Source: an uncultured Rhodospirillales bacterium
GTDB lineage: Bacteria > Pseudomonadota > Alphaproteobacteria > Kiloniellales > Kiloniellaceae
Direction of reading: 5' to 3'
Length of the DNA: 56,249 nt
Assembly (NCBI GenBank): GCA_913060675.1
Contig: CAJXUS010000027.1
Span: 1 to 56,249, forward strand
Position numbers and translations under genes: made by a program. This document shows, one piece after another, positions 6,166-15,410 of this stretch. Every line of letters begins with the position of its first letter. Positions within the stretch are counted from its first letter, which is position 1. The notes beneath the pieces were generated by a model. That model was not told the DNA's origin. It ran no database searches and was given only the letters and a program-made list of their open reading frames with translations.

Positions 6166-8211
6166 ATGTCCAAAAGAACTGTCCTTCTCGCTTGTGTATC
6201 CTTGCTTGCGCTTACATCCAATTCCTTTTCAGATCCCGCAAATGTACGGGTCGAAATTATTGATAAAACCTACCAGCCTGCGGGAGGTTTCCTCGCTTAT
6301 ACGGAGTTTGAATTGTCGGGTGAGCCGATGGCGGAAAGTCTTGGGCTCGACCTGGATGTACTTGATCCTAATCAGTTAAATCAACCAACAGCCTTTGATT
6401 ATGCGGCGGGTATTGAGAGTTATGAGTACTCTGAAGAGGCGATGTATGCGGTAAATTACCAATCCAGAATGGGGCCGCATTTGGTGAACGGTCCGGCCAA
6501 TGCGTCACGTGGTGGCAGCATGCAAAGCCTGGGGAGCCGCATAGTTGAGCTCTCAGAGGCGGTCGGCTTTTCCTCCGAAGACATCCCCCGAAATATGTAT
6601 CCTTTGAGTTTCCCCTATATGCAGGGTTTGCCTGAATATGCTGGCCCACTTGATACCACTGTCGTGGGAACAGAAGAAGTAGAACTGCTGGATCTCAAAG
6701 GAGAAACCAGGGTCGCTCTGGTCGATATCCCTGCCTATGCAAAGGATTATAGCAGCCTTGGGTGGCGCGAAGACAAAATGGACAAAAGTTTTACCCCGGC
6801 AACCCTCGGCGGGCAGATGCTAAAGGATGTTATGTGGTCTCAGGATTTTCTCGGCGGCATGCATGTTATTCGTGATGATACGGAAGTTGAAGCAATATCA
6901 TCGGGGATGGATCAGGATGGTGTTCACGCGCTTGGGGTTTCCTCGGCTGATGGTTTCAACGGGGTGATTTTAACGGAAATTACCCACGATAAACTGCTGA
7001 TGCTGCGCGATCGTTTTGGATATGACGGTAACAAGCTTGGGGCGATCATCGGGCCTGATTATGATCCCCTGAAAGCTCCGGTTTGGTTTCCCCATAAAGT
7101 TGCTATTTCCGAGGAAATCAAAAACGGGACCAAGGCGGTGGGAGGATTACAGGTAATGGATGCCAGCTCATCCCTGCGCGATAACTGGATGCTGTTATGG
7201 CCGTTAAGCGAATTTTATGCCTATGCAGATCAGCGCACGGTTAATGAAAATCAAAACCCGGCTTTTCTGGCGGTATTTGATGGCGCGCCTTTCGCCAGTG
7301 CCCCGGTGGCAAATATAGATGATAAGCTGGCTAATGATATCGCTGCCGATGACCCATTCTCTGTTGCCAGCACCTTGGCAAATGCGACATTTAAAAACCT
7401 GGATGCTCTACATTTCAATGTGAAGATTGGCAGCTTTGTCGATAGTTATAATGGCAAGCAAACCAAACATGTAACGACCTATGATGCGGCCTATCTGTTA
7501 CAGGCTTTGACGATTTTTCAGCGGTCGCAAGATGCTTTGCCCGTGGGATATGCCTCTGCGGATGCAAGCGCTAGTTTGGATACGCAGCGGGGTAAACGGG
7601 CAACTTATCTTATCAAGGCTCAGGCTGATTTCATTTTGAAAAACTTGATTGATGCTGATGGTCTTGCTGTTAACGGGTTTGAGATTGGTATCGGTCCTGA
7701 TGGCAAGCGTGATATCGGCACTCAGTTCGCGGTCATCCGTGGCCTTAGTGCAGCTTTCAAAGCGACAGGGGATATACTCTATCGAAAGGCGGCACGGGCG
7801 CTGTTTGTTGCGGTTGAAACTCATATGTTTGATCCGGCGATTGGCACTTACGCGGATGTACCGGGAAAACCAACCGAGCATACGCCCTATACTGTGGCGG
7901 CAATCAGCTCTGGCTTACGCAATCTGTTGCTGACATTGCGCAATGAAGAGGGGGAGAATGTCGAGGTTCTGGAACTGGGCCATCTGGCGGGGCGCTATGA
8001 AAGCTGGTTCAAAACCATCATCAATGGCCGCAACACCCACGAAGGCATGCAATTGGCCGAATGGCTCGGCGATACGGGGGAAAACATTTCTCCCCAAGAC
8101 AGCTCCGGTGATTTGGATCGGGACGGAGTTGCCCTGATAACCGCAGCGGGTGGCAAGTATGGCACAGCCATGACCATGGCCGGTAAAGTTCTGGTTTCTG
8201 CAGAGAACTAG
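6166..8211 (+). CDS. Large secreted protein, probable helical-toroid C-terminal domain
   Basis: 681 residues. The N-terminus is a Sec signal peptide (MSKR followed by a hydrophobic core, likely cleaved after SNSFS). No CxxCH, no membrane segment and almost no cysteine in the mature chain. Residues ~450-660 contain repeated helical patterns (DAAYLLQALTIFQRSQ, QFAVIRGLSAAFKATGD, PYTVAAISSGLRNLLL) like (alpha/alpha)-barrel proteins, with a calcium-loop-like DLDRDGVALI near the end. I do not recognise a named family. The gene sits 160 bp upstream of the giant cytochrome gene, downstream of a FNR-like box. It is likely a periplasmic partner or substrate-handling protein for that cytochrome; no enzymatic activity can be claimed. 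Confidence 0.85.
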   Translation: MSKRTVLLACVSLLALTSNSFSDPANVRVEIIDKTYQPAGGFLAYTEFELSGEPMAESLGLDLDVLDPNQLNQPTAFDYAAGIESYEYSEEAMYAVNYQSRMGPHLVNGPANASRGGSMQSLGSRIVELSEAVGFSSEDIPRNMYPLSFPYMQGLPEYAGPLDTTVVGTEEVELLDLKGETRVALVDIPAYAKDYSSLGWREDKMDKSFTPATLGGQMLKDVMWSQDFLGGMHVIRDDTEVEAISSGMDQDGVHALGVSSADGFNGVILTEITHDKLLMLRDRFGYDGNKLGAIIGPDYDPLKAPVWFPHKVAISEEIKNGTKAVGGLQVMDASSSLRDNWMLLWPLSEFYAYADQRTVNENQNPAFLAVFDGAPFASAPVANIDDKLANDIAADDPFSVASTLANATFKNLDALHFNVKIGSFVDSYNGKQTKHVTTYDAAYLLQALTIFQRSQDALPVGYASADASASLDTQRGKRATYLIKAQADFILKNLIDADGLAVNGFEIGIGPDGKRDIGTQFAVIRGLSAAFKATGDILYRKAARALFVAVETHMFDPAIGTYADVPGKPTEHTPYTVAAISSGLRNLLLTLRNEEGENVEVLELGHLAGRYESWFKTIINGRNTHEGMQLAEWLGDTGENISPQDSSGDLDRDGVALITAAGGKYGTAMTMAGKVLVSAEN

Positions 8212-8228
8212 CCTTTGTTCTATATCAG

Positions 8229-8260
8229 AGCGTCGGAAGTATAATTGCTTCCGGCGCTTT
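8229..8260 (+). terminator. Terminator-like hairpin between 681-aa gene and cytochrome gene
   Basis: AGCGTCGGAAG (8229-8239) pairs with CTTCCGGCGCT (8248-8258) over 11 positions with one wobble, followed by TTTGTGTGTT. The poor T-run suggests partial termination, which would uncouple levels of the secreted protein and the cytochrome. Confidence 0.6.
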
Positions 8261-8370
8261 GTGTGTTCCTAGGATATTGCGCCATGCACACAATTCCAAT
8301 TTCTCCCAGTTATCCATAGTTCTTTTGATTTAATATCCCTGTGATTTCTTACCCTTGTGATTTATTGCTC

Positions 8371-11300
8371 ATGTCAAAAACAGCCGCACCGACAAAAGCT
8401 TATTCGAATTTGGTTCCCAAAAGGGATTTTTTCATCTGGAAATCCTTGTGGAAGACGGTTGGTTATAAGTCCAAACAGGCCGAGTTCGTGTTGTATCTGT
8501 TGTGCATCAGCGGGCTGTTATTGTGGGAAGGCTTTGATGTCTCCTGGCCATTGGTTCGATCAGGATTGGTGGTACACTTTGTATTGTCCATTATTATTTT
8601 TCCCCTCTTTATTTTGCCCTTCTGGCTGTCGCATCGAAAGCTTTTAAACAAGTCGGGCAAACCAGTATTGCGCGTAACAGGACAGGTGATCGAAATCATG
8701 CTGGCCTTGTTTTTTATCAGTGGATTTTATTTGGTATTTTTTGGCAACCGGGGAGGTCTTGATGGCGCGTTGACCTATTGGGCACACCTTCTACCTTCGG
8801 TTCCGATGATACTCGCCGTTATTTATCATGCTAAAAGATGGAGCATGTTGAGGCTTTTCAAGTGGGTGGCGATGCTATCTTTGGCAATTTGTGCCATCAC
8901 GCTTCCGGCCTTCGCATCATCCCCCTTGGATCGAACAGACTTTAGCTCTAACGAAAGTGGGGCGCTACTACTCAGCCCGGATGGAACCACGCTTTACAGT
9001 GCTAATTATGACGCTGGGAGCATCTCTAAAATCAACAGAGAAACCGGTGCGCGACTGATCGAAATAAACCTTGGCGGCGATATTCGCAGACTGACAGCTG
9101 ATTTTGAGAGCGGAATTTTGGCTGCGACTGATTATAGCGGCGACCGTGTCCTATTTATCAATCTTAATACGAATAAGATCTTTGCTAAAACCGATGTTCC
9201 TTCGCGCCCCTTTGGCATAATCTTCGATCGCAAAAACGAGCTTTTCTGGGTCACGATATTTGAGGGCCACAAGCTCATAGCGCTGAACCGAGATGGCGAA
9301 ATAGTTGTGGAAAAAGAGGTTGCCGAAACGCCCAGAGGATTGGCGCTATTGTCGGATGGTCGATTACTGGTCAGCCACGCCATGATCGGGGAGGTATCGA
9401 TTTTTGATATCAACACCTTGCCCCTACAAGACCCCGATACCATTAAGCTGCATGAAACTCAGGAAGACAAAGAGACTGTGTCTCAGGGGGTGCCGAGGTT
9501 GTTGGATGATATTGCGGTCAGCCCGGATGAAAAGGAGGCCTGGTTGCCTCATGTGTTATGGAACTTTGATCATCCTTTCCAGTTTCAATCGACGGTCTTT
9601 CCCAGTGTTTCCGTATTGTCGCTAGACCTAGGAGCAGAACGGGAATTACCCAACCGCCGCAAACATCTTTTCAGGCAAATCAATATTGTCCAATCCAACA
9701 ATCGGACTAGGATCGTCTCTAACCCGCATGACGCCAGCTTTTCTGATGATGGCAAAAAAGTCTACGTCACCCTGGCGGGCAGTGAAGATCTGATGGTGTT
9801 TGATCTCTCCCGCCGCAAACCTTTAGTCAGGAAGGTTTTGGATTACAAGCAAGCTGGGGATCACAAACAAACTGGTAAAAAGAAAAAACTCAGTACCCGA
9901 AGACAGGGTAAAAAGGATCAGGGCGGGGCAAAGGTTGTTCAAATTTTTCGTCATATACCTGGCGATAACCCCCGTGGTTTGGTGGTCGATGCCGATGACA
10001 TCTACGTGCAAAATGCCATGAGCCTCAACCTTGTGAAATTGAGCCGTGGTGGCCGTTCCGCTTTTAGTCGTGTGAAATTGGCGAACGATAACTTTGCAAC
10101 GCTGGTGACAAAGGATCCTCTGTTGGGGGATCTCCGCCGTGGCAAAACGCTCTTCAATAGCGCGAACAGCGATGATTTGCCCAAGACACCGATGGTAGGT
10201 GATTTCTGGATGAGCTGCCAATCCTGCCATCTTGATGGATTTAACTTTACCAATGGTTATCTGTATCGCGCCAGCCCGATCGATAAATATCAAGATGCGG
10301 TGGTGGGACACCGGGGACTTAACAACATGATCGCCGGGGATCATGCTGAGGATTTCGTGGGGGATTACCTTCGCATTATTCGTCAAACCCAAGGTGGGAT
10401 GGGCGCAGACGATAGGGATGGGGCCTTGGATGTGCAGCCAAAGGCACCTGATCCGGAAATAACAGCGCTTATGAAACAGCTGCGTGCGTATGTCGGAGCC
10501 AATGAAAATCTACCGATCCAGGCCTCATGGTTGCGACTGGATGATAGCAGAAAGACGGTTCATGAAAGCGAGTGGATCAATTCCGCTGCTTGTGCGCAAT
10601 GCCATTCGGATATGTTCGAGCAGTGGTCAAACTCTCTGCATCGGTTAATGGGAGATTCCAATCCCTATTATAAAGTCGCTGAAGATATCGCGGCGCAAAC
10701 CGAGGGCGAAGAGTTTCGCAAATGGTGTATGAGTTGCCACCACCCGCAGGGCATCTTGTCAGGCCTCACAGCGACGACCAATAAAGGACATATGTTCGAA
10801 AAGAACGGCGTCTCTCTGTTTGAAGCGCTGGAGCGCAATGAACCCGATCTGGATGAAGGAACCGGGTGTCTGTTTTGCCATCGTATAACCAAACTGGAGG
10901 CGGCACAGGGGAAAAATTCAGGTGGCAATGCCAGTTTCACGGTCAATCTAAAAGACCGGGAACGCTATGTTTTTGAAAATAATGATAATCCGGTTTTAAA
11001 ATGGGTCGGGGATCATCAAATCAACGCTAAGCCACAGCAGCATGCACAATCCTATCGGCAACCGTTTTATAAAGACTCTCAACTCTGTAGTTCATGTCAT
11101 AACGAGTTTGCCCCGGGCAGTGGCAGCCAGATTGTTAACACTTATGGTGAATGGGAAAAATCCCCCTTTAATCGGCCAGACGATCCGACCAAACACCGCA
11201 GCTGTATCGATTGTCATATGCACGGAGACATAAGCAAAATTGGCGAGGATGTCCCTGGTATCTCAACCGATGGCGGGCAGGTGAAAGACAATGTGGTGAC

Positions 11301-11886
11301 CCACCAGTTTACCGGGGCCAATCACCATCTGGTTGGTTTACGAGATGAAAAACTCGCAAAGATGAGTATAGAATTGCTCAAAACAGCGGCCAGCCTTTCT
11401 GCGAGGTTGAACAAGGCGGGTCAGTTGGTGGTCCGGGTTGATAATACCGGGACCGGGCACGCACTTCCAACTGGTGTTGCTGATTTTCGTCAGCTTTGGC
11501 TCGATATTACTCTTAAAGATGCCAAGGGAAATACGGTCCTTGAGAGCGGCAAAATGAGCCAAGAGGGTGTTGTCGATGCAAATGCTCGTTTTTTCCGCAA
11601 GGTCTTTGGCGACAAAAATGGTAAGCCCGTTGGGTTCGTATTCTGGCGTTATGAAAAGATGCTTGAAGACACCAAGATTCCCGCAGGAGGACACCGGGAT
11701 GAGACTTATGATTTACCCTTAAATATTCAATCAGAAATTCAATATCCGCTGACACTGGATGCCAAACTGATGTTTCGCATCTATCCGCAAGCTGTGACCG
11801 ATATTGTCAGGAAAAGTTATCCGGAGTTGCCGAACCCTGAAGCCGTGCTCATGAATGAGATTAGACTCAAATTGGAGCGACTTTAA
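8371..11886 (+). CDS. Membrane-anchored beta-propeller / hexaheme cytochrome c fusion
   Basis: 1171 residues from the ATG at 8371 (a GTG ten codons earlier is less likely). Residues 35-185 hold about five membrane helices with H69, H88, H139 and H153; the 14-residue H139/H153 spacing recalls diheme b-type helical bundles. Residues ~195-590 are a YVTN/NHL-type propeller (LLLSPDGTTLYSANYDAGSI and repeats such as DASFSDDGKKVYVT). Six CxxCH motifs follow near residues 616, 741, 786, 833, 906 and 945, the 741-950 part looking like cytochrome c554-type multiheme proteins. The last ~200 residues form a beta domain with GHALPTG. The layout predicts electron transfer between the quinone pool and a periplasmic substrate. 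The reaction is unknown. Downstream of the 681-residue protein, probably with shared control. Confidence 0.88.
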   Translation: MSKTAAPTKAYSNLVPKRDFFIWKSLWKTVGYKSKQAEFVLYLLCISGLLLWEGFDVSWPLVRSGLVVHFVLSIIIFPLFILPFWLSHRKLLNKSGKPVLRVTGQVIEIMLALFFISGFYLVFFGNRGGLDGALTYWAHLLPSVPMILAVIYHAKRWSMLRLFKWVAMLSLAICAITLPAFASSPLDRTDFSSNESGALLLSPDGTTLYSANYDAGSISKINRETGARLIEINLGGDIRRLTADFESGILAATDYSGDRVLFINLNTNKIFAKTDVPSRPFGIIFDRKNELFWVTIFEGHKLIALNRDGEIVVEKEVAETPRGLALLSDGRLLVSHAMIGEVSIFDINTLPLQDPDTIKLHETQEDKETVSQGVPRLLDDIAVSPDEKEAWLPHVLWNFDHPFQFQSTVFPSVSVLSLDLGAERELPNRRKHLFRQINIVQSNNRTRIVSNPHDASFSDDGKKVYVTLAGSEDLMVFDLSRRKPLVRKVLDYKQAGDHKQTGKKKKLSTRRQGKKDQGGAKVVQIFRHIPGDNPRGLVVDADDIYVQNAMSLNLVKLSRGGRSAFSRVKLANDNFATLVTKDPLLGDLRRGKTLFNSANSDDLPKTPMVGDFWMSCQSCHLDGFNFTNGYLYRASPIDKYQDAVVGHRGLNNMIAGDHAEDFVGDYLRIIRQTQGGMGADDRDGALDVQPKAPDPEITALMKQLRAYVGANENLPIQASWLRLDDSRKTVHESEWINSAACAQCHSDMFEQWSNSLHRLMGDSNPYYKVAEDIAAQTEGEEFRKWCMSCHHPQGILSGLTATTNKGHMFEKNGVSLFEALERNEPDLDEGTGCLFCHRITKLEAAQGKNSGGNASFTVNLKDRERYVFENNDNPVLKWVGDHQINAKPQQHAQSYRQPFYKDSQLCSSCHNEFAPGSGSQIVNTYGEWEKSPFNRPDDPTKHRSCIDCHMHGDISKIGEDVPGISTDGGQVKDNVVTHQFTGANHHLVGLRDEKLAKMSIELLKTAASLSARLNKAGQLVVRVDNTGTGHALPTGVADFRQLWLDITLKDAKGNTVLESGKMSQEGVVDANARFFRKVFGDKNGKPVGFVFWRYEKMLEDTKIPAGGHRDETYDLPLNIQSEIQYPLTLDAKLMFRIYPQAVTDIVRKSYPELPNPEAVLMNEIRLKLERL

Positions 11887-11935
11887 GTCTTAATTTTTGT
11901 TTGTTTAATTGAGGGATGAAATTTCGTAAGAAACA

Positions 11936-11963
11936 AAACGGGCGACCCATGGGCCGCCCGTTT
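11936..11963. terminator. Bidirectional terminator between cytochrome and symporter genes
   Basis: AAACGGGCG (11936-11944) pairs perfectly with CGCCCGTTT (11955-11963), and the interior CCCATGGG is itself self-complementary, giving a long stem. A-rich sequence precedes it and T-rich sequence follows, so it can serve both convergent genes. Confidence 0.85.
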
Positions 11964-11986
11964 ATCATTTTGTATTTTGCTTATTG

Positions 11987-13564
11987 CTACTCTGCAGGAC
12001 TCTCACCCGAGATGGGCTCTGAGGTGAACTTCCTGATTTCTCCGGTTTTTAGACGGGCGAGGTAACTGGTAAGTTCCCGTTTAACAATCGGCATGAGGAA
12101 ATAGAGCGCGGTGATGTTAACCACGGCCATGGCAAAGATCGCAGCATCTGAGAAATCGATAACCGGGCCAAGGCTGGCCGCAGCACCAATAACGATAAAG
12201 ATGCAGAAGATGACTTTGAAAGTCAGCTCTGAGCCTTTGCCTTCCCCGAATAGGTAGGTCCAGGCTTTCAGGCCATAGTAGGACCATGAAATCATGGTGG
12301 AGAAAGCAAAAAGAACCACTGCGACGGCGAGTACATAAGGGAACCAGTCGAAAGCAGAGGCAAAGGCGGCAGAGGTAAGTGCAACACCTGAAGCACCTGT
12401 TGCCGTCACGATTTTACCACCTTCAACGATATAGTTACCCGTCTCTGGATTGATCGTTAGCTGGCCGGTAATGATGATCACCAGTGCGGTCATCGTACAA
12501 ATCACAACGGTATCGATGAAAGGCTCAAGCAGGGAAACAACACCCTCTGTGATCGGCTCTTTTGTCCGAACCGCAGAGTGGGCAATAGCGGCAGAGCCAA
12601 CACCCGCTTCGTTAGAGAAGGCGGCACGTTTGAAACCTTGGATCAACGCACCGACAAAACCACCTGCAATACCAAGTCCGGTAAAGGCACCTTCGAAGAT
12701 TTGACCAAAAGCCCAACCAATTTGACCGGCATTCATAATCAGAATAACAACGGCTGCCGCGACGTAGAGGATGCCCATGAATGGCACGACTTTTTCGGTG
12801 ACATTGGCAATGGATTTGATCCCGCCAACAATAACAGCGAAAACAACGCCTGCGAAAATCAGACCCGTGATCCAGCCAGGATAATCCCCAACGATGCCCG
12901 AAATCTGTGCATGAGCCTGATTGGCCTGGAACATATTTCCGCCGCCAAGAGCACCGAGAATACAAAAGACCGAAAACAGGATCGCGAGGTATTTACCACA
13001 AGGTAATCCGCGTTCTTTGAAACCTTTGGAAATGTAGTACATCGGGCCACCGGAAACGGTGCCGTCCTCGTATTCATTCCGGTATTTCACACCCAGGGTA
13101 CATTCGGTGAATTTGGATGCCATCCCCAGCAAGCCAGCAAGGATCATCCAAAAGGTTGCCCCAGGGCCGCCGATACCAACGGCGACGGCAACACCCGCAA
13201 TATTACCAAGCCCTACAGTACCAGACAAAGCAGTGGCAAGCGCCTGAAAGTGGCTGACTTCACCCGCGTCATTTGGATCGGAATAATCGCCTTTTACCAA
13301 AGAGATCGCATGACCAAAGAGGCGAAATTGCACAAAGACAAAATAAAGTGTGAAAACGGTGGCGGCTATCACAAGCCACATAACAATCCATGGAAAGCTG
13401 GTTCCCGGGAACGGCGCGAAAATGAAGTTCACGAACCATCCGGTTGCTAATGCAAACCCGGAATTGATCTTTTCGTCTAAACTCCCGGCTTCTTGTGCCA
13501 GAGAGAGAGACGTCGTGCTCAATAGAGCGAGCGCGGGTAAGAAAAATTTGAAAATCTTATTCAT
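11987..13564 (-). CDS. Sodium:alanine/glycine symporter (AgcS family)
   Basis: 525 residues. After a signal-like N-terminus come about eleven membrane segments. Family hallmarks are visible: SGTVGLGNIAGVAVAVGIGG, the WMILAGLLGMASKFTECTLG stretch and NEAGVGSAAIAHSA. AgcS carriers import alanine or glycine with sodium across the inner membrane. The length and order of helices match the family. The gene follows a UspA-type gene by only 11 bp on the same strand, so both are probably in one transcript, which ends at the bidirectional hairpin at 11936-11963. Pairing of a sodium symporter with a Usp protein suggests nucleotide-dependent regulation of transport; this is inference. Confidence 0.93.
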   Translation of the reverse strand: MNKIFKFFLPALALLSTTSLSLAQEAGSLDEKINSGFALATGWFVNFIFAPFPGTSFPWIVMWLVIAATVFTLYFVFVQFRLFGHAISLVKGDYSDPNDAGEVSHFQALATALSGTVGLGNIAGVAVAVGIGGPGATFWMILAGLLGMASKFTECTLGVKYRNEYEDGTVSGGPMYYISKGFKERGLPCGKYLAILFSVFCILGALGGGNMFQANQAHAQISGIVGDYPGWITGLIFAGVVFAVIVGGIKSIANVTEKVVPFMGILYVAAAVVILIMNAGQIGWAFGQIFEGAFTGLGIAGGFVGALIQGFKRAAFSNEAGVGSAAIAHSAVRTKEPITEGVVSLLEPFIDTVVICTMTALVIIITGQLTINPETGNYIVEGGKIVTATGASGVALTSAAFASAFDWFPYVLAVAVVLFAFSTMISWSYYGLKAWTYLFGEGKGSELTFKVIFCIFIVIGAAASLGPVIDFSDAAIFAMAVVNITALYFLMPIVKRELTSYLARLKTGEIRKFTSEPISGESPAE

Positions 13565-13575
13565 TGCTACTCTCC

Positions 13576-14013
13576 TTATCCGACCACGGTGACGGGAACG
13601 CTGGCGTGCATGACTAGATTGGCTGTAGAAGTGCCAAAGACACGTTTCACAAACCCCCCTTCGGATGTACGGGCAACAATGATTTGTTCGGCATTTTCTT
13701 CTTCGGCAACAGAATTCAGCAGGTCGGCGACATCTCCGTGTCGTACGATACCTCTGGCGGCGATTCCATCCGCGAGCAAAGAAGATACAGCAGGATTAAC
13801 GACCCTTTCCGTAGCCATGACAATCTCTTCTTCACGGCGCTTGTGCCGTTCAGAGTTTTCTTCTGCTGTTTGAAAAGTGTAAGGCGACCATTCGATCACA
13901 TAGACCACAAGTAATTCGCAATCACCGATAAGGTTAGCGAGCTTTTTGGCATAGGCTACGGCACGATCACCTGATCCTGTACCATCAAGACCTACGATTA
14001 ATGTAGCAGGCAT
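13576..14013 (-). CDS. Universal stress protein (UspA family)
   Basis: 145 residues, a single Usp domain. It begins with the typical strand TLIVGLDGTGSGDRAVAYA and ends with the ATP-site-like region ARTSEGGFVKRVFGTSTANLVMHA, which approximates the G-x2-G-x9-G(S/T) nucleotide motif, then VPVTVVG. The protein is cytoplasmic. It is the first gene of a unit with the AgcS symporter 11 bp downstream; Usp proteins joined to transporters are often regulatory subunits, so a role in tuning that symporter is plausible but unproven. Confidence 0.9.
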   Translation of the reverse strand: MPATLIVGLDGTGSGDRAVAYAKKLANLIGDCELLVVYVIEWSPYTFQTAEENSERHKRREEEIVMATERVVNPAVSSLLADGIAARGIVRHGDVADLLNSVAEEENAEQIIVARTSEGGFVKRVFGTSTANLVMHASVPVTVVG

Positions 14014-14345
14014 CTATTCCCCCTTGTTAGATATAGCTGTATTAGCAAGACCGCTTGGTACCTCCCTATTAAGCGCTCCTGTAAGACGGTTACAATTTTT
14101 CGATTTAGTGTTTAGTTGGTAACTTTTTGGTAACCATAACTTAAGAGATAAAATTTTGCGACATTTTTTACATTAAAGGGGGATTGCAATCTTTCGGGTT
14201 CTATCTCAGCAGTTACAAAATTATCTTTAATAGTTCGTCCTGGAACGAAGCATTTTACTGAGATAATCATCTACTATTGCACTCATAAACCGGATTTTAA
14301 GTCTGGTGGTGGGCTCATGATAGATGATGAAAAAGGTTAGAAATA
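14014..14345. other. Divergent promoter region
   Basis: No gene is seen between the leftward uspA-like gene and the rightward EamA gene. The stretch is AT-rich with a GGTAAC repeat near 14119 and 14133 and should contain both promoters. No clear operator palindrome was found. Confidence 0.5.
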
Positions 14346-15266
14346 GTGAAAACTCTCGAACACCCAAATCTCGTTATTGAAATAGGATTTCTCGCTTTGT
14401 TGGCGCTGCTTTGGGGATCGTCTTATCTCTTTATCAAAGTTGCGGTAACTGAAATTCCACCAATAACACTTATTGCCAGTCGTGTTTTTGTTGCGGCAGT
14501 TTTTCTGTCCATTGTGCTCGCCTTGAAAAGAGAGCGCTTACCGCGTGATCCCAAGACCTGGCGCATGCTGTTTGTACAGGCCATTTTCAACTCTATTGGC
14601 GCCTGGACGATCCTTGCCTGGGGACAACAATTCGTTGATAGTGGTTTGGCAAGTGTGTTGAACTCAACCTCTCCGATATTTGTCTTCTTTATCACTCTTC
14701 TTATTACCCGTCACGAAACCGTAAACGCTATGAAATTGTTTGGTGCGACCCTTGGCTTGCTTGGTGTGCTCTTTATCGTCGGGGTTGATGTGTTGAACGG
14801 ATTGGGCCAACAGATCACAGGCCAACTTTGTGCCATCGCCGGAGCAATCCTCTATGCCTGTGCGGCTATCTACGGTAAAAGATTTGGCCATCTTTCAGCA
14901 ACTGTGACATCTGCCGGGACAATGATTTGGGCGAGCGTATGTTTGGTTCCTCTCAGCCTTCTTATAGATAAACCCTGGACTTTGGAGCCTTCTCTTAAAG
15001 CACTGTCGGCAGCGCTTATCCTCGCTATTTTTTGTACGGGTATCGCTTTGTTGATTTACTTCCGGTTGGTAAAAACTTTGGGCTCAATGGGTGTTGCCAG
15101 TCAGGCCTACTTGCGCGCTGGTATAGGCGTACTGCTCGGTATCTTGTTCTTAGGTGAGGAAATATCGCTTATCGTAGGCATTGGTTTGCTTGCCGCTATC
15201 GTGGGTGTTGCCGCGATCAATATGCCAAAACGCGTTGCGGGTAATAAGAAATTATTGAGGCCTTAA
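14346..15266 (+). CDS. EamA/DMT-superfamily transporter
   Basis: 306 residues with two five-helix EamA repeats. The opening segment (LALLWGSSYLFIKVAVTEIPP) and the first-repeat end (TSPIFVFFITLLITRHE) are typical of the family. The start is a GTG at 14346, after AAAAGG. Substrate unknown; relatives export amino acids or metabolites. It is only weakly similar to the exporter at 2157-3116. It is followed after about 145 bp by the isocitrate lyase/PEP mutase-type gene on the same strand and could serve the same pathway. Confidence 0.88.
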   Translation: MKTLEHPNLVIEIGFLALLALLWGSSYLFIKVAVTEIPPITLIASRVFVAAVFLSIVLALKRERLPRDPKTWRMLFVQAIFNSIGAWTILAWGQQFVDSGLASVLNSTSPIFVFFITLLITRHETVNAMKLFGATLGLLGVLFIVGVDVLNGLGQQITGQLCAIAGAILYACAAIYGKRFGHLSATVTSAGTMIWASVCLVPLSLLIDKPWTLEPSLKALSAALILAIFCTGIALLIYFRLVKTLGSMGVASQAYLRAGIGVLLGILFLGEEISLIVGIGLLAAIVGVAAINMPKRVAGNKKLLRP

Positions 15267-15410
15267 GCTCGATCTTATTCCAAATAAACCTAGTTATAGT
15301 CAGCGGTCGACCTTGACACTATTCATGGATGTGTTCATTTTTTGTTCTAGTTGGTTCGTGCAAAATATTCCCTGATCCTACGTCACTTAAGTAAATGGAG
15401 GCATCTCCCC

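Noticed and set aside
9823..10392. 189-residue minus-strand open frame
   Set aside because: Antisense to the propeller/first heme region of the multiheme fusion.
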